Positions 19,852 to 29,220 are shown, numbered from the stretch's first letter. The stretch is 64,000 nt of DNA from Penaeicola halotolerans (GCF_016464625.1 NZ_JAEAGO010000004.1:186001-250000); one strand, 5' to 3'. Numbers and translations: made by a program. The notes: generated from the letters alone by a model not told the origin.

Positions 19852-21456
19852 ATGAAGCAGCTCCTTACTTTTGTTTTCACCTTGTGCATCAGCATCTCTA
19901 CTTTGGCTCAAATCAAGCAAGAGAAAAGATTGACTTTCGAACTTGAGCCAAATGATAGTGAATACATGGTATTCCCTGTCAAAGGAGAGGCGATTTTTCT
20001 CATCAGAAACATGATGCCTCAAAAACTTTTTGACAAAAAACAGGTAGAGCTGATCAAAATAGATGAGGACTTCAATGCCCCGACTGTTTGGAGGTTTGAA
20101 GTTAAAGATGGACGTACAGCTACGGGATTTGATTATGAAGCTCCTTACTTTTATCTACTCATAGGAGATCCTTATTCCAAACAAAAAGATTTGACACTCT
20201 ATACCATCAATACAGAGACGGAACTATACAGTGAGCAGAATATAGACAACTTACTTTCACTAGAACTTCAGGATTTTGCCGTGATTGATAATAAGGCTAT
20301 ATTCTTTGGTAAGTACGATTACCGTCCTGCTATTCAGATATTTGATATGAGTGATAGGACACTCTCCACAGTGCGTAATGTCTACAATAATAATACCGAA
20401 GTACTCGATCTAAGAGCGGATCAAAAAAATGATCTTTTTGACCTTTTTATCAAGGATAAGGATTCATTTAAAAACATGATCCATACGGTCTACACATTTG
20501 ATGCCGCAGGGGAGAAGATTAGGTCTTATGAGCTCGAGATACCAGAGCGTATTGATGTAGAAGCGGGAATGCTGTCTAATCTAGACGAATATGGACAGAT
20601 CACCGTAGGGAGCTATAACTCTACTCAAAACAAAGAAGGAAGAGGCTTTTTTATCGCAAGTACCAATATCTTCGGAGAAACAGAAATGCGCTGGTATCCG
20701 ATCACTGATATGCCAGATTACTTTAGATATTTGAAGGAAAAGCCCTTTGAAAAGATGCAAAGAAGAATCCTTCGCAAAAAAGAAAAAGGTGCAGAGATAA
20801 AGGTCAATCACTCTTCAATGATGCGAGATATCTACCTCGAAGATGAATATGATATGGTTTTCACAGAGATCTACTATCCGATCACTAGAGGCACTAGAAA
20901 TTCATTTGCCAATACTTATGGCAATCGTTCTTTGAATGGCTTCAATCAGTTGGATAACTTTAGCACACTTGGAGGTCAACCTTTTGCCATGGGAGGGTCA
21001 AATAATGTAGTCTCTGAATATAAATATATAGGAGGCAATGTGATGGTGATCGACAAGCAAGGTGAGTTAGAGTGGTCTTATACAGTAGGATATAATAGCG
21101 TAAGAAGTACAAAAGACGATGGGTTTGCAGCATTTGGGATGTATGATAAGGCAGGCTTGATGGCCTACTATGAAGACATGAAGATCAAAGCTTATGCGAT
21201 CAAAGATGGCAAGCCTAGCTATGAGTTAGAAGCTGAGATTTCACTTTCTGATGACACTGAGAGACTTCGAAGTACTGTTGATTCTAGTGTGGAACTACAG
21301 CATTGGTATCAAGATAACTTTATCATCAGTGGAGTACAGTTTCTCCGAAGGCAAGCTGCAGATGGCAGTGTCACCAATCACAAGGTTTTCTTTGTCAACC
21401 AGTTCAAAGTGCTAAGCTCAGAGGAGATTTTTGAGATGGAGAAACCTGATAAATAA
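19852..21456 (+). CDS. Large secreted protein of unknown function
   Basis: About 534 residues with a signal peptide (ending TLAQ). The body has repeated beta-strand segments with YxFxxD-like turns, resembling a beta-propeller-like fold, but no named motif. A Gly/Asn-rich stretch (about 362-395) resembles a surface loop. I prefer the ATG at 19852 over the GTG one codon earlier. It is probably cotranscribed with the EVE gene; the pyrRB promoter follows it. Confidence 0.6.
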   Translation: MKQLLTFVFTLCISISTLAQIKQEKRLTFELEPNDSEYMVFPVKGEAIFLIRNMMPQKLFDKKQVELIKIDEDFNAPTVWRFEVKDGRTATGFDYEAPYFYLLIGDPYSKQKDLTLYTINTETELYSEQNIDNLLSLELQDFAVIDNKAIFFGKYDYRPAIQIFDMSDRTLSTVRNVYNNNTEVLDLRADQKNDLFDLFIKDKDSFKNMIHTVYTFDAAGEKIRSYELEIPERIDVEAGMLSNLDEYGQITVGSYNSTQNKEGRGFFIASTNIFGETEMRWYPITDMPDYFRYLKEKPFEKMQRRILRKKEKGAEIKVNHSSMMRDIYLEDEYDMVFTEIYYPITRGTRNSFANTYGNRSLNGFNQLDNFSTLGGQPFAMGGSNNVVSEYKYIGGNVMVIDKQGELEWSYTVGYNSVRSTKDDGFAAFGMYDKAGLMAYYEDMKIKAYAIKDGKPSYELEAEISLSDDTERLRSTVDSSVELQHWYQDNFIISGVQFLRRQAADGSVTNHKVFFVNQFKVLSSEEIFEMEKPDK

Positions 21457-21457
21457 A

Positions 21458-21489
21458 TTGCCGACAGCAGGATAATTCGTTTATATTTG
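21458..21489 (+). promoter_or_regulatory. Promoter of pyrR-pyrB
   Basis: TTG at 21458-21460 and TATATTTG at 21482-21489, separated by 21 bases, match the Bacteroidota -33/-7 consensus. The predicted start would leave only about ten bases of leader before pyrR, so there is no room for a PyrR-type attenuator here. Confidence 0.6.
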
Positions 21490-21503
21490 TACATCTAAAG
21501 CCC

Positions 21504-22046
21504 ATGCAAGACAGACTTATACTTGATCAGCAGCAACTTGACATCACCATCAGCAGGATGTGTCATCAGCTCGTCGAATTGCACGATGACTTCGCTGATA
21601 CGGTACTTTTAGGCTTGCAACCTCGTGGCAAACTCTTCGCAAAGCGTATACAAACGAGACTTTCTGAGATATTGGGTCATGAAATTCCATTGGGTTTCTT
21701 AGACATTACTTTTCACAGAGATGATTTTCGTAGGAGAGAGTCTCCGCTCAAAGCCAATGCGACAGAGGTCAACTTTATCATAGAAGAGAAAAAAGTAGTC
21801 CTCATAGATGATGTACTCTATACAGGTAGATCGGTACGAGCAGCACTAGACGCTATGATTGCTTTTGGTCGACCTGCTAAGGTAGAACTCATGGTACTCA
21901 TCGATAGAAAATACACCCGTCACCTTCCCATAGAGCCTGACTATACAGGCAAAGCCGTAAACACACTGGCTTCGCAAAATGTAGCCGCAGAATGGCGTGA
22001 GCAGGGCTTCGAATCAGACAATATTTGGATCAAGCATAAAATATAG
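21504..22046 (+). CDS. pyrR: PyrR, bifunctional pyrimidine regulator/uracil phosphoribosyltransferase
   Basis: A 180-residue phosphoribosyltransferase-fold protein. The PRPP-binding motif VVLIDDVLYTGRSVRAA is near residue 97, and the GLQPRG loop and VELMVLIDRKYTRHLPIEPDYTGK segments are typical of PyrR. In Bacillus it binds pyr mRNA to cause attenuation and also has UPRT activity. The leader is too short for an attenuator, so enzymatic or trans-regulatory activity is more likely. It lies seven bases before pyrB. Confidence 0.93.
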   Translation: MQDRLILDQQQLDITISRMCHQLVELHDDFADTVLLGLQPRGKLFAKRIQTRLSEILGHEIPLGFLDITFHRDDFRRRESPLKANATEVNFIIEEKKVVLIDDVLYTGRSVRAALDAMIAFGRPAKVELMVLIDRKYTRHLPIEPDYTGKAVNTLASQNVAAEWREQGFESDNIWIKHKI

Positions 22047-22053
22047 ATAAGTC

Positions 22054-22977
22054 ATGCAGCAATTGAGCACTCGGCATTTATTAGGTATCAAAGACATCAC
22101 CGCAGAAGATATCCAATTGATCTTCGAGACAGCCGATAATTTCAAAGAAGTGCTCAATCGTCCGATCAAAAAAGTCCCTTCTCTCAGAGATATTACGATC
22201 GCCAATATCTTTTTTGAAAATTCTACTCGAACCAAACTTTCCTTTGAGCTAGCAGAAAAAAGACTCTCAGCAGATGTGGTCAACTTCTCTTCTTCCAATA
22301 GCTCAGTCAAAAAGGGAGAAACGCTGGTAGATACGGTCAACAACATCCTATCGATGAAAGTAGACATGGTGGTGATGAGACATAGTAGTGTAGGAGCTCC
22401 ACACTATCTCTCTCGAAAGATCCAAGCCAATATCGTCAATGCGGGTGATGGCACACATGAACACCCTACACAAGCACTATTGGATGCTTTTTCGATCAGA
22501 GAAAAGCTCGGAGATGTCGCAGGTAAAAAGGTGGCAATCATCGGTGATATCCTACACTCTAGAGTGGCACTTTCCAATATTTTTGCCTTACAAAAACTTG
22601 GTGCCGAAGTAATGGTCTGCGGGCCGATCACACTGATTCCCAAATATATCACCTCATTAGGCGTTCGTGTGGAGCATGATGTGCGTAAGGCACTAGCTTG
22701 GTGTGATGTCGCCAATATCTTGCGCATCCAACTTGAGCGACAGCAGATCAAATATTTCCCTTCGCTAAGAGAATACTCTCTCTACTATGGCATCAACAAA
22801 AAGCTCCTCAGTCAGTTAGACAAAGAAATCGTCATCATGCATCCTGGCCCGATCAATCGAGGAGTCGAACTCAACTCAGATGTAGCAGATGGACCTCACT
22901 CAATTATCCTCAATCAGGTGGAAAATGGAGTAGCCATCCGCATGGCGGTACTTTATCTTTTAGCTAGTGTCAAATGA
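22054..22977 (+). CDS. pyrB: Aspartate carbamoyltransferase catalytic subunit
   Basis: A 307-residue enzyme making carbamoyl-aspartate from carbamoyl phosphate and aspartate, the committed step of pyrimidine synthesis. Carbamoyl-phosphate site STRTKLSFE is near residue 50; HPTQALLD near 135 and MHPGPINRG near 265 are also present. No regulatory pyrI is adjacent, which fits the pyrR-pyrB arrangement. It is probably cotranscribed with pyrR, and the ABC transporter genes follow on the same strand. Confidence 0.96.
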   Translation: MQQLSTRHLLGIKDITAEDIQLIFETADNFKEVLNRPIKKVPSLRDITIANIFFENSTRTKLSFELAEKRLSADVVNFSSSNSSVKKGETLVDTVNNILSMKVDMVVMRHSSVGAPHYLSRKIQANIVNAGDGTHEHPTQALLDAFSIREKLGDVAGKKVAIIGDILHSRVALSNIFALQKLGAEVMVCGPITLIPKYITSLGVRVEHDVRKALAWCDVANILRIQLERQQIKYFPSLREYSLYYGINKKLLSQLDKEIVIMHPGPINRGVELNSDVADGPHSIILNQVENGVAIRMAVLYLLASVK

Positions 22978-22984
22978 TCTTTTT

Positions 22985-23695
22985 ATGCTCAGTGTTAAAA
23001 ATCTCTCTAAGAAATTTGCCAAAGAATTAGCAGTAGACGACATCTCTTTTTCGCTAGAAGCGGGTGAGGTCGTGGGACTTCTCGGGCCAAACGGTGCAGG
23101 AAAAAGTACTACGATCAAATGTGTGATCGGTCTGCTACGCAAAACAGGAGGTGAAGTACTTATCGGAGGGTACGACCACTTGAGTATTGAAGCCAAGCGT
23201 AAGTTTGCCTACATCCCTGAGACACCTAATCTCTATGATCTGCTCACAGTCAAAGACCACATGCAGTTCATCGCTCAAGCCTATGGAGTGGCAGATTGGA
23301 AAGATAAAGCAGCTGAACTTTTCGAGCGATATGATTTAGCAGATAAGCAAGACAAACTAGGTAGAGATCTCTCCAAAGGGATGAAACAAAAGGTGTCTAT
23401 TTGCTGTGCACTATTGCCAGATCCAGATTTGCTCTTTTTTGACGAACCGATGATCGGGCTAGATCCCAAAGCGATCAGAACAACTAAGCAGGTATTCAGA
23501 GAACTCAAAGAAAGGGGTAAAACTATCCTCACTAGTACACATTTGATAGATTCTGTAGAGCATATTGCTGATCGTGTGATGATCATGAAAAAAGGTCAGA
23601 TCATTGGAATCGATACAATCGCTAATCTGAAGCAGCAGTTTGCTAATGAGGGAAGCTTAGAAGATTTGTTTTTAGAAATTACAGGGGATGAGTGA
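22985..23695 (+). CDS. ABC transporter ATP-binding protein (exporter type)
   Basis: About 236 residues from the ATG at 22985; a GTG at 22967 would overlap pyrB and add six residues. Walker A is GPNGAGKST, the signature LSKGMKQK, Walker B LLFFDEP, and the switch histidine is in STHLID. It pairs with the following permease, which it overlaps by eight bases. The family exports lipids, peptides or antibiotics; the substrate here is unknown. Confidence 0.92.
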   Translation: MLSVKNLSKKFAKELAVDDISFSLEAGEVVGLLGPNGAGKSTTIKCVIGLLRKTGGEVLIGGYDHLSIEAKRKFAYIPETPNLYDLLTVKDHMQFIAQAYGVADWKDKAAELFERYDLADKQDKLGRDLSKGMKQKVSICCALLPDPDLLFFDEPMIGLDPKAIRTTKQVFRELKERGKTILTSTHLIDSVEHIADRVMIMKKGQIIGIDTIANLKQQFANEGSLEDLFLEITGDE

Positions 23696-25298
23696 GTTTC
23701 TACTATTGCTAGTCAAGGATCTGATCATCATCAAAAACAACATCAAGCTGATCCTTAGAAATCCCGCAAGGTTGCTCCCCTACATCGGAGTAGTGGGCTA
23801 TTTTAGTTACTTTTATTTCAAAAGGGCAGCTGATAGAGAAGTAGTGGCCATGGATGGTTATGCCTTTGACGACAGTACTTTTAAGATCGTTTTAGGCATA
23901 TTGACACTTTTGCTACTAGCCTTTTTCATCTTCAACTTATACCGAGCCTTAAATTCTAGCATTACTTTTTTTAGTTTGGCAGATGTCAATATGCTCTTTA
24001 CAGCACCGACTTCTCCTAAGAAAATACTGACTTACTATATTGTTAGATCCATCTTTCCGAGTTTGGGTGCTGGAATCCTATTTGTTGTCTATTCTTCCTC
24101 TAGCTTGATGCAGAGTTTCAAACTTGGGTTTTTAGACATTGCCTTTTTGATCTTGGCGGTTGGCTTATTTGGTTTCATCGCTTCACCGATCAAGTTTCTT
24201 TTTTATGCTTTAGTTACCAAAAGAGGAATAGGTACTATCCTTAAAGTGACCGTTTGGAGCCTGATTGTCATGATCGCAGGACTAGTATTCGTTCCAGCCT
24301 TATTAGCGGAAAATTTTTGGGAGGGAGCCTTTAGCGTCATAGGTTCTGAGGCGTTCAATTATTTTCCGATTGTAGGTTGGTGCCGTGGAATTGGTTTGTT
24401 TTTCATTCACCAGAATATCTATGAGGCAGCACTCTATTTTGGGTTAATGCTAGCTACATTTTTCATTATCCTCTATGCAATTCTTGCCAATGCAGATGAT
24501 TACTATGAAGATGTGTTGGAGAGCACGAGTAGCAAGGAAGATGCTAAAGAATTAGCCAAAGGCACTAAAAAAGCTGGAGACGGTACAGGTAGCCTAAATG
24601 CTAAAAAACTCGTGCAACTGAAAAACTTTGGAACAGGCGCCAAAGCACTTTATTGGAGAAACTATGTACACTCTATGCGCATAGATTTCCATCCTTTCTT
24701 TGGTTTGTATGCAGGCGGTACGATAGCCATCATGCTTGTGTTGGCCTTATTGGCTAGGTTTGATGTCATGTCACATAAGTCCATCTATGTCTATTTGGCG
24801 ATCCTGTCAGGGATATACTTTATGGCAGGATTAGGGCGTGTCAATATTGGTGATTTCAGCAAGCCATACTTCATTCTTTTGCCAGATACTTGGTTTCGAA
24901 AAGTATGGAATAGTGTGAAGCTGGATGTGTATCAGACACTCTTCACGATGGGTATCGCCTTAGTCTTGGGTGTTTTTATAGCTGAGTTAGACTTGACACT
25001 TCTCTTTTCAGGAATGATGCTCATCTTAGCACTTTATGTTATTGGTTTGGCTATCAACTTAGCGATCAAATCATGGTTCAGTGAATCATTGGATCAAAGA
25101 TTCATTAAACCAATATTCGTCATATGTGTGATACTCTTTGGGATGATACCCGCTTTTGGACTTGGTCTTATGGTGTTTCTTTTCAGTAAAGTGGCTGCTT
25201 ATGGCTACTTAGTAATGAGCTTAGGGATGTCTGTAGTAGCCGCTATCGTAGGACAGCTAGCCTTAGACGTGATCAAGCGCTTTGAGCTGAAAGACTAG
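23688..25298 (+). CDS. ABC exporter permease (putative ABC exporter family)
   Basis: A 536-residue integral membrane protein with about twelve hydrophobic segments in two groups separated by a polar loop (about 265-320, Lys/Gly/Asp rich). It resembles the ABC-2-like putative exporters paired with single ATPases in this phylum. The last 32 bases of the gene, through the TAG stop, are repeated exactly 1,160 bases downstream, beyond the convergent beta-propeller gene. The shared CTAG at 25295-25298 provides stop codons on both strands. Confidence 0.85.
   Translation: MSEFLLLLVKDLIIIKNNIKLILRNPARLLPYIGVVGYFSYFYFKRAADREVVAMDGYAFDDSTFKIVLGILTLLLLAFFIFNLYRALNSSITFFSLADVNMLFTAPTSPKKILTYYIVRSIFPSLGAGILFVVYSSSSLMQSFKLGFLDIAFLILAVGLFGFIASPIKFLFYALVTKRGIGTILKVTVWSLIVMIAGLVFVPALLAENFWEGAFSVIGSEAFNYFPIVGWCRGIGLFFIHQNIYEAALYFGLMLATFFIILYAILANADDYYEDVLESTSSKEDAKELAKGTKKAGDGTGSLNAKKLVQLKNFGTGAKALYWRNYVHSMRIDFHPFFGLYAGGTIAIMLVLALLARFDVMSHKSIYVYLAILSGIYFMAGLGRVNIGDFSKPYFILLPDTWFRKVWNSVKLDVYQTLFTMGIALVLGVFIAELDLTLLFSGMMLILALYVIGLAINLAIKSWFSESLDQRFIKPIFVICVILFGMIPAFGLGLMVFLFSKVAAYGYLVMSLGMSVVAAIVGQLALDVIKRFELKD
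25267..25298. repeat. 32-bp direct repeat, copy 1 (permease 3' end)
   Basis: Identical to 26427-26458. This copy codes the last ten residues and the stop of the ABC permease. It contains an AAGCGCTT palindrome. The pair brackets the beta-propeller gene. Confidence 0.9.
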
Positions 25299-26326
25299 AG
25301 TTCAAAATAAATAATTTCACCTTTATCGATGTCAAACGAATAGACTGTTTTATTGTCTGGACTCACAGAAATAGACATGATGTTCCTGTCAGTGGTTATT
25401 TGCTTGATAGGATTTCCTTTCCAATCATAGATATGTATCAAGTTAGAAAGGTAGGCATTAGGTTCGGTGTCTTTTTTGCCTGAGAACAATGCATAGATGA
25501 ATAAATCCGTATAGGCTATGTCTGTATAGCATTCTATAGCGCCATTTCCTCTATCAAGTGTTAGTTTGCCATCAATACCTCTAACTAGTTGATTTCTAAT
25601 TTTTTGAGGACTTTGAAGATAGGTGCTCTGATCGGTATTTATATCAAATATTTCTATGATGTCTAGCCACCTGTAGGCATTCAATACTTTGTTGTTAGTT
25701 TTGTTTACACCCATAATAGATTGGAAAAAGACAGGTATTTGATCGACTTCAATTTCCTTAGGTATTTTATCAAAGCTGCCTTTTGTAAAGGAAGTTTTCA
25801 TAGAAGATCGGTTGATAAAGTAGAATTTAGCTTTAGATGGGGCACTACTTGTAGCTATGAAAGTGGAGTCATTAAAATATTTGATCTCATTGAAATACTT
25901 GTCAGTTTTAAATTCAGAAATTTCGGTTTTACCATTCTCAAAGTTTATTTCAACAACTTTTTTCAAATCGAAATCATGAACCATGATTTTTTGATCATGG
26001 AAGTCTATGGTATAAGCTGAAAAAGATTCTAGAGGCCCATCTCCTTTCCTGATAAGTTCACTTTGAAAGCTTTGATTATTCTTGGAATATGAATGAATGA
26101 AATGGTTATTCCTAGCTGTAATATCCAACATGAAGAAACCTGAATCACTTTCTGATAATTTCAGGATAGTTCCATTAGGATAGTCAAGGAACTTAGAAAA
26201 GTTTTTAGATATTTCTTCGGGAAACTTTTCGATTTGAATGATATCGTCACTAATAATTAGTTGATTTTCAGTATTTACTGTACAACTAAGCATAGCTAAG
26301 ACAGCAAGTATTCGTATGGTTCTCAT
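25295..26326 (-). CDS. 6-bladed beta-propeller lipoprotein
   Basis: A 343-residue lipoprotein (Cys15 in MLSC) whose repeats, e.g. GDGPLESFSAYTIDF and ISVSPDNKTVYSFDID, fit the 6-bladed beta-propeller family common in Bacteroidota. Function in that family is mostly unknown. It runs against its neighbours, is more A+T-rich, and lies between two identical 32-bp copies of the upstream permease 3' end. That suggests it arrived as an inserted unit. Its own stop codon is built from the CTAG of the repeat. Confidence 0.75.
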   Translation of the reverse strand: MRTIRILAVLAMLSCTVNTENQLIISDDIIQIEKFPEEISKNFSKFLDYPNGTILKLSESDSGFFMLDITARNNHFIHSYSKNNQSFQSELIRKGDGPLESFSAYTIDFHDQKIMVHDFDLKKVVEINFENGKTEISEFKTDKYFNEIKYFNDSTFIATSSAPSKAKFYFINRSSMKTSFTKGSFDKIPKEIEVDQIPVFFQSIMGVNKTNNKVLNAYRWLDIIEIFDINTDQSTYLQSPQKIRNQLVRGIDGKLTLDRGNGAIECYTDIAYTDLFIYALFSGKKDTEPNAYLSNLIHIYDWKGNPIKQITTDRNIMSISVSPDNKTVYSFDIDKGEIIYFEL

Positions 26327-26426
26327 CTATGAGGTTTCTTTAAGGTGAAGATTTCAAAAAATTAAATATATTAATTAATTTATGTAATTAATCATAATTT
26401 AGAGATCTCCATTATCTTAAGCCCAA

Positions 26427-26458
26427 ACGTGATCAAGCGCTTTGAGCTGAAAGACTAG
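26427..26458. repeat. 32-bp direct repeat, copy 2 (right edge of inserted unit)
   Basis: Exact copy of 25267-25298, here in non-coding DNA 57 bases before cystathionine beta-synthase. The sequence after it (CTGAGC...) is probably the original downstream flank of the permease gene. Confidence 0.9.
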
Positions 26459-26514
26459 CTGAGCTATTACCTTTTTTAGATTATTTGTAACTTGCGCGAA
26501 ATTCAAACCCCGAT

Positions 26515-27885
26515 ATGATATACAATTCAATAATAGAGACCATCGGCAACACGCCACTTGTGAGACTCAATAAAGTCAACAAGGGAATCAAAGGAGAGAT
26601 CCTAGTCAAAGTAGAATACTTCAATCCAGGCAACTCAATGAAAGATCGTATGGCGATCAAAATGATAGAGGATGCTGAAAAGGCTGGGATACTGAAGCCA
26701 GGAGGCACTATCATAGAAGGAACTAGTGGCAATACAGGAATGGGATTGGCGCTTGGTGCTATCGCCAAGGGCTACAAATGCATCTTTACCCTAGCGGATA
26801 AGCAGTCTAAAGAGAAAATGGACATCCTCAAGGCTGTAGGTGCTGAAGTGATTGTCTGCCCAACCAATGTTTCGCCAGATGACCCACGTTCGTATTATTC
26901 TGTTGCTAGAAAATTGAATAAAGACATTCCAAATTCTTTTTATCCTAATCAATACGACAACTTGTCCAATACAGCCGCTCACTATGAGACGACTGGTCCC
27001 GAGATCTGGAAAGATACTGAAGGAAAGATCACACACTATGCCGCTGGTGTAGGTACTGGAGGATCGATGTGCGGTACCGCTAAGTATCTCAAAGAGCAAA
27101 ACCCAGCGATTGTCTCTGTGGGCATCGATACTTATGGTTCTGTTTTCAAAAAGTATAAGGAGACAGGGGTATTTGACGAAAATGAGGTTTATCCATACTT
27201 GACAGAAGGTATCGGAGAAGATATCCTGCCAAAGAATGTGGACTTTAGCATGATCGATACATTCGTGAAAGTGACGGACAAAGATGCGGCTATCATGACA
27301 CGTAGGCTAGCTAGAGAGGAAGGGCTTTTTGTAGGTTGGTCATGTGGATCAGCGGTACATGGCGCGCTAGAATATGCCAAAGAGCACCTCAAAGAAGGTG
27401 ACCGCATGGTGATTATATTGCCAGATCACGGTACGCGCTACTTAGGTAAAGTGTACAATGATGATTGGATGAGAAATCATGGATTTTTAGAAGATAAAGC
27501 GTATGCTACTGCTCGTCAAGTGATCGCTAGCCGTGATGCAGACTATCAGTTGATCACAGTAGATAAGTCGATCAAAGTATCAGAGGCGATTCACATCATG
27601 AATGATAAGGGAGTTTCTCAGATTCCTGTCTCTGAAGGAGCGCATGTAGTCGGTAGTTTGACAGATAATAAGTTGCTGCACAAAATCATCGAAAACCCGA
27701 ACTTGAAAGATGCGCAAGTGGCAGAAGTGATGGAAGATCCTATGAAATTTGTTGCGCTAGATAGTACACTCGATGTGCTCTCCAGTATGCTGGACAAAGA
27801 AAAAGCGGTGCTTGTAAGAGCAGAAGATCAGTCAGTGCATATCCTGACCAAACAGGATATACTAGCTGCGATCACCAAAGCATAA
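26515..27885 (+). CDS. Cystathionine beta-synthase (PLP enzyme with CBS domains)
   Basis: A 456-residue PLP-dependent enzyme of the cysteine synthase/cystathionine beta-synthase family. The PLP lysine is in NSMKDR near residue 43, the phosphate loop GTSGNTGMG near 69, and two CBS domains fill about 340-456 (VSEAIHIMNDKGVSQIPV). It should condense serine and homocysteine, linking methionine to cysteine; the CBS domains suggest adenosyl-ligand control. It starts just after the 32-bp repeat and ends at a strong terminator. Confidence 0.9.
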   Translation: MIYNSIIETIGNTPLVRLNKVNKGIKGEILVKVEYFNPGNSMKDRMAIKMIEDAEKAGILKPGGTIIEGTSGNTGMGLALGAIAKGYKCIFTLADKQSKEKMDILKAVGAEVIVCPTNVSPDDPRSYYSVARKLNKDIPNSFYPNQYDNLSNTAAHYETTGPEIWKDTEGKITHYAAGVGTGGSMCGTAKYLKEQNPAIVSVGIDTYGSVFKKYKETGVFDENEVYPYLTEGIGEDILPKNVDFSMIDTFVKVTDKDAAIMTRRLAREEGLFVGWSCGSAVHGALEYAKEHLKEGDRMVIILPDHGTRYLGKVYNDDWMRNHGFLEDKAYATARQVIASRDADYQLITVDKSIKVSEAIHIMNDKGVSQIPVSEGAHVVGSLTDNKLLHKIIENPNLKDAQVAEVMEDPMKFVALDSTLDVLSSMLDKEKAVLVRAEDQSVHILTKQDILAAITKA

Positions 27886-27889
27886 ATGA

Positions 27890-27919
27890 AAATCCCGACT
27901 GGTAGGTCGGGATTTTTTT
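27890..27919 (+). terminator. Intrinsic terminator after cystathionine beta-synthase
   Basis: Stem AATCCCGAC/GTCGGGATT with a six-base loop followed by T7. It lies four bases past the stop codon and separates it from convergent arfB. Confidence 0.88.
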
Positions 27920-27923
27920 ATGA

Positions 27924-28343
27924 TTAAAATTTTGGTTTCTGTCTGTTGGCTTTCACTTCACCTCTTATTTTTTTGGATTGAAGTCTTTTCAGCTTCGCTG
28001 TTTTAGATGGGGCACTTTTTAATCTTACCTTTTGGGGCTTAGTGGCTGCTTCTAGGATTTGGTAAAACTTCTTAAAAGCAAGCTCTTTATTTTGTAGCTG
28101 CGAGCGTTTTTCTTGGGTGTGGATGATGAGCTCTTGTTCACTGCTTAGTTTGCTGCCCAGCTTTTTGATCAACAATGCTTTTTCTGCCTCATCCAATTTC
28201 TCCGACTTAGCGATATCAAATCTCAGGACTACTTTGGTTTCTACCTTATTGACATTTTGGCCTCCTGGTCCACCACTTTTGGCTGTGCTGATCCCCAGCT
28301 CAGGATCAAAGTATCGAAGCCTAATTTTTTCGCGAAGTGTCAT
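27924..28343 (-). CDS. arfB: Alternative ribosome-rescue factor ArfB
   Basis: A 139-residue peptidyl-tRNA hydrolase of the release factor superfamily (YaeJ/ICT1 type) that frees stalled ribosomes. The catalytic GGQ is in SGGPGGQNVNK near residue 25, and a lysine/arginine-rich C-terminal tail (about 115-139), needed to enter the mRNA channel, is present. It lacks the codon-recognition domain of true release factors, as expected. Confidence 0.93.
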   Translation of the reverse strand: MTLREKIRLRYFDPELGISTAKSGGPGGQNVNKVETKVVLRFDIAKSEKLDEAEKALLIKKLGSKLSSEQELIIHTQEKRSQLQNKELAFKKFYQILEAATKPQKVRLKSAPSKTAKLKRLQSKKIRGEVKANRQKPKF

Positions 28344-28351
28344 CTGACTGC

Positions 28352-28435
28352 TTAGTTATCAAAAACGCGCTTGATAACTCCTCTGATCAGTAAGATGGCC
28401 ATCAAGACTGTTCCCCCAGCTATTACAAATTCCAT
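28352..28435 (-). CDS. Possible 27-residue membrane microprotein
   Basis: A short frame starting ATG at 28435 codes a protein beginning MEFVIAGGTVLMAILLIRG and ending in a basic KRVFDN tail, i.e. one membrane helix with a positive cytoplasmic end. It lies eight bases upstream of arfB on the same strand, with an A-rich leader typical of starts here. No homology is claimed. Confidence 0.45.
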   Translation of the reverse strand: MEFVIAGGTVLMAILLIRGVIKRVFDN

Positions 28436-28526
28436 AGATTTTTAGTTTGGATAGATTAACCTTATGTGAGTGGCATTGTTTAAAGTGATCAATCTACTTA
28501 TCTTGGACTATCAAGAAAAACAGTTT

Positions 28527-29141
28527 ATGGCACTTACACACGCACTGAATAGAAATACTTTTGGCGATCAAAGTCACTCGGGTCGAGTCATGTCACTTTC
28601 TGAAGCGATGGATTTACTGACAGATTGGGTCAAAAATGATAAGTTGCGCTATCACATGGAGCAAGTAGGACATCTCATGAAGGCATGGGCGATCCATCAA
28701 GGATATGATAAAGCTACTCAGCATAAATGGCATTTGGCAGGATTGTTACATGATGCGGACTGGGATCAGTGGCCTGAGCAGCACTGCCGAAAGATCATCG
28801 AAGAGCTCGAGTCTAGAAACCAAGATCCTGAGATGATCAGAGCTATTGCTAGTCATGGGCCAAGTTACTTTGGTGTGGAACCTATCACAGAGATGGATCA
28901 TATGCTTTATGCCTTTGATGAGCTATCAGGTTTGATCCATGCATACTCGCTCATGCGTCCTGAAGGCTATGTGGGGATGGAAGTCAAAGGAGTCAAAAAA
29001 CGACTCAAGGACAAAGCCTTTGCGGCACAGGTTTCTAGAGACGATATCAGCGATGCCTGCTCACGTGCTAAGCTCGACTTGGATCAGCATATCCAGTTTA
29101 TCATCCAACATCAAGGAGCGTTTGAGAAGGGGGAGGGATAA
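28527..29141 (+). CDS. HD-domain phosphohydrolase
   Basis: About 204 residues with an HD metal motif (AGLLHDADWD near 72-81), an upstream H in MEQVGH and later SHGPSYFG and DHMLYAFDELSG. It resembles small bacterial HD hydrolases of unknown substrate. I chose the ATG at 28527, which follows an A-rich leader; another ATG at 28590 begins nearer the conserved start. It is monocistronic. Confidence 0.78.
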   Translation: MALTHALNRNTFGDQSHSGRVMSLSEAMDLLTDWVKNDKLRYHMEQVGHLMKAWAIHQGYDKATQHKWHLAGLLHDADWDQWPEQHCRKIIEELESRNQDPEMIRAIASHGPSYFGVEPITEMDHMLYAFDELSGLIHAYSLMRPEGYVGMEVKGVKKRLKDKAFAAQVSRDDISDACSRAKLDLDQHIQFIIQHQGAFEKGEG

Positions 29142-29212
29142 TTGATTTGATTTTATGATCTTTCTTTTAATCTATATCCACTCTACATAGCACTTAAGCA
29201 AACTTTAAAGGC

Positions 29213-29220
29213 TACCTTTG
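29213..29220 (+). promoter_or_regulatory. Possible -7 element of the glycosyltransferase gene
   Basis: TACCTTTG matches TAnnTTTG. If used, transcription starts after the TTG at 29218, which supports the ATG at 29251 as the translation start. Confidence 0.35.

Noticed and set aside
21489-21504. PyrR-responsive attenuator before pyrR
   Set aside because: The predicted transcript leader is only about ten bases, with no hairpin.
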